Shown here: positions 1 to 7,926 of the stretch, in pieces
Layout: each line of letters begins with the position of its first letter
Numbering within the stretch: the stretch's first letter is position 1
Translations under genes and position numbers: made by a program
Assembly (NCBI GenBank): GCA_031383555.1
Contig: JANMZR010000090.1
Coordinates: 1 to 16,204, forward strand
Source of the DNA: JANMZR01 sp031383555
GTDB taxonomy: Bacteria > Bacteroidota > Bacteroidia > Cytophagales > Spirosomataceae
Length of the DNA stretch: 16,204 nucleotides
Reading direction: 5' to 3'
The notes under the pieces: model-generated
The model's database searches: none
Told to the model about the DNA's origin: nothing
The model's input: the letters and a program-made list of their open reading frames with translations, nothing else

Positions 1-325
1 CAAACGAGTGACAAATCAAAAACAGAAATTTTTTACTTTCTGATGTTTTATTGTATTCAATTATTGCTTCTAAAAACAAGCCGAAATTAGGCTCCCAGTC
101 ATTTCCTTGAGGCAATGGATTACCTGGCCCACCAGACGATATAAATATGTCATATGCTTGTATATCAGGCCATTGGTTCTTTTGTCGGATATCGAAAATA
201 GTATAGGTTATTTCAATTTCTTGAGTACTAGCAAAATTTTCGCATATTTTTTTTATACAACGCATGCCCTCATTTACAAAGCCGTTGTACATATCTAAAA
301 CTGCAATATTTAATTTCAAATTCAT
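1..325 (-). CDS. Class I glutamine amidotransferase-like protein, 3' part beyond the window
   Basis: Partial gene: 108 codons are readable from the ATG at 325 and the frame is still open at base 1. The fold signatures are an oxyanion-strand motif SSGGPGNP at residues 63-70 and a nucleophile-elbow motif LICHSF at 103-108, with Cys105 as the expected nucleophile, as in the GMP synthase-type GATase domain (COG0518). Such domains hydrolyse glutamine or related gamma-glutamyl amides. The His/Glu pair would lie beyond the window. No signal peptide, so cytoplasmic. It is transcribed in the same direction as the GCS2 gene 120 bp upstream but has its own good promoter-like sequence (348-378). A stand-alone GATase beside two amide-forming ligases may supply ammonia to them or cleave gamma-glutamyl products; this is inference. 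Family call confident, substrate unknown. Confidence 0.85.
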   Translation of the reverse strand, partial: MNLKLNIAVLDMYNGFVNEGMRCIKKICENFASTQEIEITYTIFDIRQKNQWPDIQAYDIFISSGGPGNPLPQGNDWEPNFGLFLEAIIEYNKTSESKKFLFLICHSF

Positions 326-347
326 TTTTAAATGGTTATTTCAATCA

Positions 348-378
348 CAAAATTAAGAATACATGTGAAGGAATACAA
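348..378 (-). promoter_or_regulatory. Bacteroidota-type promoter for the GATase gene
   Basis: On the minus strand, TTG (complement of 376-378), a 20-nt spacer and TAATTTTG (complement of 348-355) match the Bacteroidota consensus TTG-N(17-23)-TAnnTTTG. The -7 box ends 22 bp before the ATG at 325, which implies a short leader. This suggests that the GATase can be transcribed separately from the ligase genes upstream. Confidence 0.55.
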
Positions 379-445
379 GTTAAGTTTTTCTATTTACAAA
401 TTTTCTCATAATGCTAATCCGAAAGCCAATTACGGAAAGCCAAAA

Positions 446-1546
446 TTATGCTACCCCCAACTTAGTTTCTTTTACAATATAATCAACCACCGACTCCAAG
501 CTTCCAGTTTTTTCAAATACATCCAATTGCCGATCGGCACCAGAGCCCATTTTTAGAATAGTATGTATATATTCTACTTCTTTTCGGCTTTCCAATTCAT
601 CCAAAACATCGTCAACAAATTCCATCAATTCCTCTGTTAGGCTTGAATAGGGCACTTCTTCTTGTTTTCCGAAATCAATTAAATTTCCCGAGATGCCATA
701 TCGGGCTGCACGCCATTTATTTTCTGCGATTAGCATTCGATGGTAAGGTCGAAAACTCAAGTTCTTTTTATGTAATTTATGTATTTTAGCAACAATAGCT
801 TGCATAAGTGCAGCCAAACAAATGGTTTCATCTACTCGCATAGGTATGTCACAAATACGAAACTCCACTGTAGGATAAAATGGATGTAGGCGCATATCCC
901 ACCATATTTTTTTGGCATTATCTATACAATTTGTTTTTATTAATAGGTTTACATAATTATCGTATTCAGAAACACTTTTGAACTCATCAGGTATCCCTGT
1001 TCTTGGAAACTTATCAAATATTTTAGAACGATACGATTTGAAACCTGTATTACGCCCGCACCAAAAAGGGGAATTAGAGGAAAGGGCATAAATATGTGGC
1101 AAAAAATACCTTGCAGTATTGAGTATCTGAATACCTTCCTCTCTACTCGGAATCCCTACATGTACATGCAAGCCAAAAATCAAATTTCCTCTGGCAACAT
1201 CACGAAGGTCATCCACAATTTTATCATACCGAGCGTCTTCTGTAATCAGTTGATCTTGCCAGTCCGAAAACGGATGCGTACCTGCGGCTGCTATAAAGAG
1301 ATTTTGTTTTTCAGCCAATTCTATCAACATCTTTCTCAAATAAGTGACTTCAGTACGAGCTTCTTGTATATTTTGACATACATTAGAAATCATTTCAACT
1401 ACTGACTGGTGCATTTCTTGTTTTATCTGCTCTCGGAGTACGACTTGGCCTCCTTCAACCAATTGGCTCATATGTGAGCGCAAAGCACGGGTTTCAGGAT
1501 CTATAGTTTGAAATTCCTCCTCGATGCCTAATGTAAATTGATTCAT
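446..1546 (-). CDS. GCS2-type carboxylate-amine ligase (YbdK family)
   Basis: A 366-residue cytoplasmic enzyme of the glutamate-cysteine ligase type 2 family (PF04107, COG2170). It shows the family signatures in order: GIEEEFQ at 7-13, AAAGTHPF at 87-94, GLHVHVGIPS at 125-134, SSNSPFWCGRN at 156-166, WWDMRLHPFYPTVEFR at 215-230 and NKWRAARYG at 276-284. Length and start (MNQFTLGIEEEF) are normal for the family. Members form an ATP-dependent amide bond between a glutamate-type carboxylate and an amine; E. coli YbdK has weak gamma-glutamylcysteine ligase activity, but the true substrates of most members are unknown. The gene starts 26 bp after the stop of the ATP-grasp gene, so the two are probably cotranscribed. 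Two amide ligases in a row recall the two steps of glutathione-type synthesis, but the product cannot be read from sequence. Confidence 0.92.
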   Translation of the reverse strand: MNQFTLGIEEEFQTIDPETRALRSHMSQLVEGGQVVLREQIKQEMHQSVVEMISNVCQNIQEARTEVTYLRKMLIELAEKQNLFIAAAGTHPFSDWQDQLITEDARYDKIVDDLRDVARGNLIFGLHVHVGIPSREEGIQILNTARYFLPHIYALSSNSPFWCGRNTGFKSYRSKIFDKFPRTGIPDEFKSVSEYDNYVNLLIKTNCIDNAKKIWWDMRLHPFYPTVEFRICDIPMRVDETICLAALMQAIVAKIHKLHKKNLSFRPYHRMLIAENKWRAARYGISGNLIDFGKQEEVPYSSLTEELMEFVDDVLDELESRKEVEYIHTILKMGSGADRQLDVFEKTGSLESVVDYIVKETKLGVA

Positions 1547-1572
1547 TGTAGGTTTGTTTACCTTAATTTAAC

Positions 1573-2553
1573 TTATTTTTTCGAAGCTTTTTTTGTAGAA
1601 ATCCCACCAGCTGATTCTGAGATAAAAGTACCCCAAGTACAATTATTTTGTCCAGCTTTGTGCGCAACTGCCCTTTCAATAGCCATTTTTGCTGCATTTT
1701 TTACAATCCATTCAAAATTTTCGTTACCAACTGAATTGATATCCGCATCAGGTGCCGGATTACAGAAATCTATTGCTATTGGTATTCCATCTCTTACGGC
1801 AAATTCCACTGTATTAAAGTCATAACCCAATGCATGGTTGAGTTTGAGTACATATTCATGGATAGTCGCCATTAATTTTTTATGTGCAGCTCCAGTAGTT
1901 TTTGGGGTAGTAGCATAACGCAAATGTGGCTCATTACGAGGCTCATATGGCATAATATGCACATATTTTCCATTCAAGCAGTAGCATCTATAATAGTCTG
2001 TAAATTGAATTTCTTCCTGTAGCAACATCACTAATTCACCAGTTTCGGCATGTTTCTTCCATAAATCTTCAGGGTCGTTAACTTTATAAACCGACTTCCA
2101 ACCACCTCCAGCATGTGGTTTCATATAAGCAGGGAAACCAATTTTATCAAACATATAGTCCCAATCTAAAGGGTTTTTTAAGTTCCTGAATGAGTTTTCG
2201 GAAGTATCCGCAGGCCGGGCAAAAGAAGGAAGTAACATTGTTTCGGGCACGGGTACACCTAATTTTACCGCCAAGCAGTTATTGAAAAATTTCTCATCGG
2301 CACTCCACCAAAACGGATTATTTATTACAGCCGTATCACATAAAGCTGCATTTTTCAAATATGCTTTGTAAAAAGGTACATCTTGCGAAATACGATCGAT
2401 AATTACAGAATAATTGGTTGCAACGGCCTGCTCAGTTTTATCTATAATTACTGGCTCAGCTATAATGCCCTTTGGGGCGGTTTTGTTTACTTCTTCAATA
2501 AATGCCCAAGGGAATGTGTTTTCCATGCCAAAAAGTATACCAATTTTTTTCAT
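1573..2553 (-). CDS. ATP-grasp ligase, RimK/GshB-like
   Basis: A 326-residue soluble protein with a pre-ATP-grasp domain (about 1-105; DRISQDVP at 53-60 and INNPFWWSADEKF at 77-89) followed by an ATP-grasp domain. Visible nucleotide and metal elements are the lysine and glycine-rich loop KPHAGGGWKSV at 145-155, a hinge-like LLQEEI at 177-182, and the metal ligands NTVEFAV (Glu250) and AIDFCNP (Asp262, Asn265). ATP-grasp enzymes activate a carboxylate as acyl phosphate and join it to an amine or thiol. The overall pattern resembles RimK/glutathione-synthetase-like ligases rather than carbamoyl-phosphate or biotin carboxylase types. It lies between the esterase (56 bp upstream) and the GCS2 ligase (26 bp downstream), in one probable operon. 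The C-terminus ends in a short basic tail (KKASKK). Family certain, substrate unknown. Confidence 0.88.
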   Translation of the reverse strand: MKKIGILFGMENTFPWAFIEEVNKTAPKGIIAEPVIIDKTEQAVATNYSVIIDRISQDVPFYKAYLKNAALCDTAVINNPFWWSADEKFFNNCLAVKLGVPVPETMLLPSFARPADTSENSFRNLKNPLDWDYMFDKIGFPAYMKPHAGGGWKSVYKVNDPEDLWKKHAETGELVMLLQEEIQFTDYYRCYCLNGKYVHIMPYEPRNEPHLRYATTPKTTGAAHKKLMATIHEYVLKLNHALGYDFNTVEFAVRDGIPIAIDFCNPAPDADINSVGNENFEWIVKNAAKMAIERAVAHKAGQNNCTWGTFISESAGGISTKKASKK

Positions 2554-2609
2554 AATATTTTGATTATTAGTTGATTATTTAAAATTATTATTTTTGAAAA
2601 GATTCTAAT

Positions 2610-3320
2610 TTACCCAATTATACTCCTAATATATTCAGGAAAAGCCATTTTCCATAAGGGCCAATCATGATCGGCCCAACGTTTTTCGTCATACCAGTGT
2701 TCTATTCCTTTTGAGCCTAAAAGATTTGACATCAAAAGATTAGAACCTCTACAACTATCCCATTCCGAGGTACCTAATATTATTTTCATATGATTGTATC
2801 GCCAACTTTCAGCATTAGCCATAAAGTCGAGTGGGTCGTTGAAATAAACATTGTCGTTATAAAACACACCAACAAAGTTTTTGATTGAAAAAGCGCCACT
2901 CATGCTTATTAAACCTGAAACTAAATCAGGATATTTAAAGGCAAAATTGGCTGAATGATAGCCTCCAAAACTACAGCCAGCCACTATAATTCTATGAACT
3001 CCACACTCTTTTTGTATGGCTGGCACCAATTCTTCTTTCAAAAAACTAGTATATAGTTCATAATTATAAACCTTTGTTTCTGCAGAAATATTATCATCAT
3101 AAAAGCTCTGAGAATCAATTGTTTCTACATTGTATATTTTTATTCTGCCTGCTTCAATAAGGTCTGTAACTGAATCAATTAGTCCAAAATCTTTATTTTG
3201 GTTAAAACCACCCATTGAAGTTGGAAACATTAAAACAGGTTGGCCCCAATGGCCAGAAATGAGTATTTCGATATCTTTTTGAAGTATATTGGAGTAGTAT
3301 TTTAGGTATTTTTCGTGCAT
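2610..3320 (-). CDS. Esterase, alpha/beta hydrolase of esterase D type (PF00756-like)
   Basis: A 236-residue alpha/beta hydrolase without signal peptide, so probably cytoplasmic. The nucleophile elbow is GCSFGG at 115-120 (Ser117), the likely acid is Asp188 in GTSEWD, and the likely base is His218 in WADHDWPLW. The start of the fold, QPVLMFPTSMGGFNQ at 27-41, is typical of putative esterases in the Fes/EstA/S-formylglutathione hydrolase group. It is the first gene of the operon that continues into the ATP-grasp and GCS2 ligases, and has its own promoter-like sequence upstream. It could hydrolyse an ester or thioester of the ligase product, or act as an acyltransferase as some PF00756 members do. 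Hydrolase fold confident, substrate unknown. Confidence 0.85.
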   Translation of the reverse strand: MHEKYLKYYSNILQKDIEILISGHWGQPVLMFPTSMGGFNQNKDFGLIDSVTDLIEAGRIKIYNVETIDSQSFYDDNISAETKVYNYELYTSFLKEELVPAIQKECGVHRIIVAGCSFGGYHSANFAFKYPDLVSGLISMSGAFSIKNFVGVFYNDNVYFNDPLDFMANAESWRYNHMKIILGTSEWDSCRGSNLLMSNLLGSKGIEHWYDEKRWADHDWPLWKMAFPEYIRSIIG

Positions 3321-3368
3321 CTTTTAAAGATAAGTTGAGTTTTAGTGTAGTAATAAATAATATTAATT

Positions 3369-3400
3369 CAAAATTATATTTTTTGCAAATGATTTCCCAA
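3369..3400 (-). promoter_or_regulatory. Bacteroidota-type promoter of the esterase/ATP-grasp/GCS2 operon
   Basis: On the minus strand TTG (complement of 3398-3400), a 21-nt spacer and TAATTTTG (complement of 3369-3376) fit the TTG-N(17-23)-TAnnTTTG consensus. It lies 48 bp before the ATG at 3320, in the 119-bp gap between the two divergent esterases. No equally good box was found here for the plus-strand esterase; a TAATTTTG at 3429-3436 is only 3 bp from its ATG and lacks a spaced TTG. Confidence 0.5.
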
Positions 3401-3439
3401 TTATTTATGCCATTGGAGTGGTTTTTCATAATTTTGTAA

Positions 3440-4270
3440 ATGGTTAATCATCATCAAGTTGAAATTTCTAGTAATGAAATTACTCAATATCAGCACCTTA
3501 TTTTTTCAAAGTATTTGAATAGGGAAATCGTTTTTGAGCTTATTCTTCCTCCCCAAATCAAACAAAACTCTTCAGAAAACCATGTTTTGTATCTCAATGA
3601 TGGACAAGATCTGAAAGAACTGAGGCTATTAGAAACGTTGCAATTGCTATATGATCAGAATGCAATACAGCCGTTGATCATAGTGGCCATACATGCAAAT
3701 AAGGATCGATTGCTGGAATATGGAATATCTTCTATCCCCGATTATAAAAATAGAGGTAATAGAGCCAATAATCATAAGAATTTCGTCTTGCATGAGCTAA
3801 GGCCATTTTTAAACAGCTTACTGAAAATACAGCAGCAACCATCAACTACTTATTTTGCCGGCTTCTCCCTTGGCGGCCTTTCTGCCATGGATATTGGTTT
3901 TAAAAATTCTAAATATTTTTCAAAAATAGGTGTTTTTTCTGGTTCTTTTTGGTGGCGTTCGAAGGCTTTGACAGATCCTTCATTTGATGAAAAAAAGGAT
4001 AGAATTATGCATAGAATTGTGGCTAATAGTAAGCCAGATTTAAATCAAAAATTTTGGTTTGAATGTGGCACAAAAGATGAAAAAATAGATCGAAACAATA
4101 ATGGGATAATAGACTCAATTGATGACACAAAAAATATTATAACTTGCTTATTAACAAAAGGTTATACCCATTCTTCTATAAATTATGTTGAAGTAAAAAA
4201 TGGCACACATAATTTTAAAACTTGGGCCGAAGTTTTCCCTGAATTTTTAAAATGGTTAGTTGGAAATTGA
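3440..4270 (+). CDS. Esterase, alpha/beta hydrolase of Fes/IroE type (PF00756) with an EF-hand-like loop
   Basis: A 276-residue hydrolase. VLYLNDGQD at 49-57, GFSLGG at 141-146 (nucleophile Ser143), CGTKDE at 209-214 (probable acid Asp213) and NGTHNFKTW at 254-262 (His257) form the catalytic set of the COG2382 esterase group. Directly after the acidic residue comes DRNNNGIIDSIDD (217-229), which matches a 12-residue EF-hand/dockerin calcium loop with ligands at 1, 3, 5, 9 and 12. No signal peptide is visible. It is divergent from the other esterase and converges on the PatB-type gene with only 2 bp between stop codons. It is a distant relative of its neighbour, not a recent duplicate: the sequences differ widely outside the catalytic motifs. 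Substrate unknown. Confidence 0.87.
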   Translation: MVNHHQVEISSNEITQYQHLIFSKYLNREIVFELILPPQIKQNSSENHVLYLNDGQDLKELRLLETLQLLYDQNAIQPLIIVAIHANKDRLLEYGISSIPDYKNRGNRANNHKNFVLHELRPFLNSLLKIQQQPSTTYFAGFSLGGLSAMDIGFKNSKYFSKIGVFSGSFWWRSKALTDPSFDEKKDRIMHRIVANSKPDLNQKFWFECGTKDEKIDRNNNGIIDSIDDTKNIITCLLTKGYTHSSINYVEVKNGTHNFKTWAEVFPEFLKWLVGN

Positions 4271-4272
4271 AT

Positions 4273-5421
4273 TTAAACTTTTGTTAATATAGTCTTCTCA
4301 ATTCTCTTAACGGCCTCTTCCAGCACAGAAAAAGGGCATGCAAAATTCAATCTCAAAAAGCCAGGCCCATTAAAAAGTGAGCCTTCAACTAATCTAACGC
4401 CATTTTCTAAAAGTTTTTCAAAAATATTTTCAATAGGACAGGCACGGCAGTCGATCCAAGCCAAATATGTAGCTTCTAAGGGTAACATTTTTAAGCCAGG
4501 AATTGCATTTATTTTATTTAGGAGGAATTTATGATTTTTTCTGAGGTAAGGCAAAAGTTCATTTTTCCAAGGTTCACCGTCACCCCATGCAGCTAAAGTT
4601 GCCAAATAGGCATGACGGCTAATTGCTGGCATCATACCCGCTTTTTCAGCTATAAATTTATCTCTAATTTCTTTATTAGGAATTATCGCAACCGAACAAG
4701 CCATACCTGCTGTATTATAAGTTTTGGTTGGTGAAATAGATGTAATTGTAATTTGTTCAAATTCTTTTGATAATGAGGCAATAGGAATATGCATTGAATT
4801 TTCATCTATCAATAAATCGCAATGAATTTCATCAGAAAAAATGATTGTTTTGTTTTTCAAACAAATTTCTCCCAATTTTTTTAATTCATTTTTGGTAAAA
4901 ACAGTTCCACCCGGATTATGCGGATTTGAAAGCATAAAAAGACCTGTATTTGGCTCGAATGAATGTTCGAAAGCCTCGAAATTGAACGTGAATCGCTCCT
5001 TTTGCTCAATTAAAGGGCATTCTATAATTTTACTTTTAGAATACCCAATGCCAAATAAAAAGGGGTGATAAACAGGAATTGGCGTAATAATTGAACTGTT
5101 TTCGCCTCCAAAAGCTTTGCAAACTGTAGTAATGGCTGGTTCAATCCCAGGTGTAAAAACCAACCATTCTTTCTCGATTTTCCAATTGTATTTTTTTAGT
5201 TGTTGCTCAATTATTAAATCAATTAATTCGGGCGGGCAAATAGAATAGCCATAAATTCCATGTTCTGTTGCTTTTCGTAAGGCTTCAATTATTGGCTCGG
5301 CACAGCGAAAATCCATATCAGCCACTGGCATGGGTATCATTTTTTCATCATCATTCCAATAATCCCATTTATAACTATTGGTTCCTTTTCTAGTTATAAT
5401 CTCATCAAAATTATATTTCAT
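4273..5421 (-). CDS. PatB/MalY-type PLP-dependent C-S beta-lyase
   Basis: A 382-residue fold-type I aminotransferase-like enzyme of the cystathionine beta-lyase PatB/MalY family. Diagnostic parts are PMPVADMDF at 30-38, YGYS at 57-60, SNPHNPGGTVF at 165-175, SDEIHCDL at 196-203 (Asp197 to the pyridine nitrogen), SPTKTYNTAGM at 230-240 (Lys233 as the PLP Schiff-base lysine) and FLRLNF at 355-360 (Arg357 for the substrate carboxylate). These enzymes cleave the C-S bond of cystathionine, cystine or other cysteine S-conjugates to a thiol, pyruvate and ammonia. Length is standard and the active site looks intact. The gene stands alone on its strand, ends 2 bp from the esterase stop, and is divergent from the protease gene. 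A link to cysteine-conjugate processing with the adjacent ligases is possible but inferred. Confidence 0.93.
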   Translation of the reverse strand: MKYNFDEIITRKGTNSYKWDYWNDDEKMIPMPVADMDFRCAEPIIEALRKATEHGIYGYSICPPELIDLIIEQQLKKYNWKIEKEWLVFTPGIEPAITTVCKAFGGENSSIITPIPVYHPFLFGIGYSKSKIIECPLIEQKERFTFNFEAFEHSFEPNTGLFMLSNPHNPGGTVFTKNELKKLGEICLKNKTIIFSDEIHCDLLIDENSMHIPIASLSKEFEQITITSISPTKTYNTAGMACSVAIIPNKEIRDKFIAEKAGMMPAISRHAYLATLAAWGDGEPWKNELLPYLRKNHKFLLNKINAIPGLKMLPLEATYLAWIDCRACPIENIFEKLLENGVRLVEGSLFNGPGFLRLNFACPFSVLEEAVKRIEKTILTKV

Positions 5422-5518
5422 TATTAATTATATTTTTAAAATTTTTAACTAAATTTTAAGGTGATACTTTTATTTTTTAACTAATTTCGCATCGTATTAC
5501 ACATATTTTAAAATACAA

Positions 5519-7147
5519 ATGATTAAATTATTTCAAAATACTATTATTGTTGTCGCAATTTTAGCCAATCAATTTACAAATTATGCTCAAAATGGTAAAA
5601 TCAGTAAGCCTGAGTTAAAAACTGAATTCAATTGGCATAATCTCGACGCCAATATTGACAAAATTAATGGAATAAGTACAGAAAAAGCTTATCAAACGAT
5701 TTTAAAAGATAAAAAATCGGTCCCTGTTGTAGTGGCAATTATTGACTCTGGTATTGAAATAGACCATTTGGAATTGGCTGGTAAAATTTGGATTAACGAA
5801 AAGGAAATTGCTGGAAATGGAATTGATGACGACAATAACGGATATATTGATGATATAAATGGTTGGGATTTTTTAGGAAACAAAAAAGGAGAAGACCTTG
5901 AGTTTGAAACACTTGAAATGACTCGAGAACTTGTAAAATATTCAAAATTAGTTGAGCCAATTGATGCTTTGAATGCTACAAAAGAAGAGAAATTGATTAT
6001 AGAAAACTATAAAAAACTAAAAGGAAAGCACGATTCGAAAGCCAAAGAGCTTGACGAGCAAGGCGGTAGATTTTATATACAATTATATGAAAACTACCAA
6101 GTTGCGAAATCTGACATAAAAGCTGAATTTAATGTTGAAGAAGTAAATTCGGAGGTTTTGGATAAAATTACTTTGATTTCTAATGAAAAATTACAAAAGG
6201 CAAAAAAAATATTTAAAATATTGGAAGAAGTAAATTTGGATGAAGAAAAGTTAGAAGAAGGTTATGAATATTTCAATGCTTTAATTAACCATGGACTTAA
6301 TGAAGAGTTCAATGGAAGAAATGAAATAGTGGGTGATGATTTGAATAATCTCAGTGAAAAGGGATATGGAAATAATGAAGTTGAGGGGCCAAATGCTTAC
6401 CACGGGACACATGTGGCTGGCATTATAGGTGCGAATAGAAATAATGGAATAGGTGTAAAGGGAATAGCTGATAATGTAAAAATAATGGCTTTAAGGGCAG
6501 TACCCAATGGCGATGAACGAGACAAAGATGTTGCCAATGCCATTATATATGCTGTTGATAATGGGGCTAGAGTTATTAATATGAGCTTTGGAAAGGGTTT
6601 TTCACCAGAAAAGGAATATGTAGATGCTGCATTAAAGTATGCTGAATTTAAAAATGTGTTAATGATACATGGAGCAGGAAATGACAATTTGGATCTGGAT
6701 GTTGAAGATAGCTTTCCTAATAAATATTATAAATCAGGTGAAACATGCAAAACTTGGTTGGATGTTGGTGCTACTTCATGGAAAAATGGAGATGAAATGA
6801 TGGCTGAATTCTCAAATTATGGAAAGAAATCAGTTGATATTTTTGCACCTGGAGTGGCCATCTATTCTTTGGGAATTAATGGAAAATACCGTGAAATGGA
6901 CGGTACGAGTATGGCCTCTCCTGTGGTAGCTGGAGTGGCTGCGCTTATAATGTCTTATTATCCAAGGCTTTCGGCCCTACAAGTGAAGGAAATATTGATG
7001 GAAAGTGCAACAAAATTTGGAAATAATGAAGTTTACATTCCTGGAAAAACTGTTAAGTCTCAATTCAAAAACTTTTCAGTTACAGGCGGAGTGGTAAATA
7101 CCTACAAAGCAATTGAAATAGCCGAAAAAATGAATAGCAAAAGATAA
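5519..7147 (+). CDS. Secreted subtilisin-like serine protease (S8) with long insert
   Basis: A 542-residue subtilase. An N-terminal signal peptide (about 1-23, ending YAQ) predicts export. The catalytic triad is complete: Asp76 in AIIDSGIE, His295 in YHGTHVAGI and Ser464 in DGTSMASPVVAG; Asn388 in GAGND is the oxyanion residue. In classical subtilisins Asp and His are about 30-40 residues apart; here they are 219 apart. The insert begins with an Asp/Asn-rich, likely calcium-binding stretch (DDDNNGYIDDINGWDF at 103-118) and continues as a charged, Lys/Glu-rich, probably helical segment (about 125-265). No propeptide inhibitor domain and no T9SS C-terminal domain are obvious, so it may stay periplasmic. 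Related S8 proteins with similar inserts occur in Bacteroidota. The gene is followed by a hairpin terminator. Confidence 0.93.
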   Translation: MIKLFQNTIIVVAILANQFTNYAQNGKISKPELKTEFNWHNLDANIDKINGISTEKAYQTILKDKKSVPVVVAIIDSGIEIDHLELAGKIWINEKEIAGNGIDDDNNGYIDDINGWDFLGNKKGEDLEFETLEMTRELVKYSKLVEPIDALNATKEEKLIIENYKKLKGKHDSKAKELDEQGGRFYIQLYENYQVAKSDIKAEFNVEEVNSEVLDKITLISNEKLQKAKKIFKILEEVNLDEEKLEEGYEYFNALINHGLNEEFNGRNEIVGDDLNNLSEKGYGNNEVEGPNAYHGTHVAGIIGANRNNGIGVKGIADNVKIMALRAVPNGDERDKDVANAIIYAVDNGARVINMSFGKGFSPEKEYVDAALKYAEFKNVLMIHGAGNDNLDLDVEDSFPNKYYKSGETCKTWLDVGATSWKNGDEMMAEFSNYGKKSVDIFAPGVAIYSLGINGKYREMDGTSMASPVVAGVAALIMSYYPRLSALQVKEILMESATKFGNNEVYIPGKTVKSQFKNFSVTGGVVNTYKAIEIAEKMNSKR

Positions 7148-7168
7148 TATAATGAGTAAAAATAATAA

Positions 7169-7202
7169 AAAAGGCCTGAGAATGTTAAATTTCAGGCCTT
7201 TT
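7169..7202. terminator. Bidirectional intrinsic terminator
   Basis: Perfect 11-bp arms AAAAGGCCTGA (7169-7179) and TCAGGCCTTTT (7192-7202) with a 12-nt loop. The stem is followed by T residues in the plus direction and by a long T-rich run in the minus direction. It lies between the convergent protease and TetR genes and can end transcription from both sides. Confidence 0.85.
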
Positions 7203-7221
7203 AAATTACAAATTTATTGAA

Positions 7222-7812
7222 CTAATTTTGATCTGGTTGCCTAGGGTTTTTCATTCCATCCCAACATGTATTAAATGCATTAGTAGTGGTAGTAATGTCA
7301 ATAAGCATAGTTCCTGACAAGCAAAGCTTCACGAGTGCTGAGATATTACCATAAAAAAGTGTTACTGACAACCTTGAATTCATCTCTCTGATTGACCCAT
7401 TGTACAATCCCTTTTTTAGAAAATCTGATATTGGCTGAAAAAAAGCCTCAAACTCTTCCTTGGAATTTTTGTGCATAAAAGGTGAACTCATATATTGCTC
7501 CAAAAATAAAAACACTTTCGAGTTTTTAATAAAATAAGTGTATAAACCATGGTAAACCTGCCTAAAGCGGTCTTTAAATGGTTTTGTACTGTCATCTGCT
7601 TCACTAATTATGCCTTCAATTAGACATTTTTGACTTTTGAAAAGTTCGGATATTAAGGTTTCTTTACTGTCAAAATAATGATATATTGTACCTGCAGCTA
7701 CATTTGCATTTTTAGCAACAAGGCTCATAGGTGCGGCATGAAATCCATTTTTTGAAATAAGGTCGAGGGTTGCATCAAATATTGCTTTCTTTTTATCAAG
7801 TATCATTTTCAT
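7222..7812 (-). CDS. TetR/AcrR-family transcriptional regulator
   Basis: A 196-residue protein with the canonical TetR N-terminal DNA-binding domain: KKAIFDATLDLISKNGFH at 8-25, the helix-turn-helix over about 28-47, and the hallmark GTIYHYFDSKETL at 41-53. The C-terminal ligand-binding half (about 60-196) is unassigned, as is normal for the family. The first codon could be either the ATG at 7812 or the in-frame ATG two codons later. A perfect 14-bp palindrome (7927-7940) about 115 bp upstream is a likely operator, suggesting autoregulation. No efflux or fatty-acid gene sits directly beside it, so its target genes cannot be read from the window. Confidence 0.92.
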   Translation of the reverse strand: MKMILDKKKAIFDATLDLISKNGFHAAPMSLVAKNANVAAGTIYHYFDSKETLISELFKSQKCLIEGIISEADDSTKPFKDRFRQVYHGLYTYFIKNSKVFLFLEQYMSSPFMHKNSKEEFEAFFQPISDFLKKGLYNGSIREMNSRLSVTLFYGNISALVKLCLSGTMLIDITTTTNAFNTCWDGMKNPRQPDQN

Positions 7813-7926
7813 TTAGTTTTATATTTTTAAGAGCATAGCTCAATAGATTAAAATTTATTCTCCTTATTAATCAATTTATTTTAAATGTGAATATTTAAGG
7901 AAAAACATTAAATTTTCTATTTTTAA

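Noticed and set aside
107..556. Plus-strand open frames at 107-298 and 332-556
   Set aside because: They lie opposite the GATase gene, its promoter and the GCS2 gene end, and their translations show no domain or sensible composition.
3429..3436. TAATTTTG box before the plus-strand esterase as its promoter
   Set aside because: It ends only 3 bp before the ATG and has no TTG at a suitable distance, so it would require a leaderless or internal start.
4273..5421. MalY in E. coli also represses the maltose system, and starch genes lie about 5 kb away
   Set aside because: PatB/MalY homologues are widespread as plain C-S lyases, there is no MalT homologue here, and an unrelated protease and regulator separate the loci.
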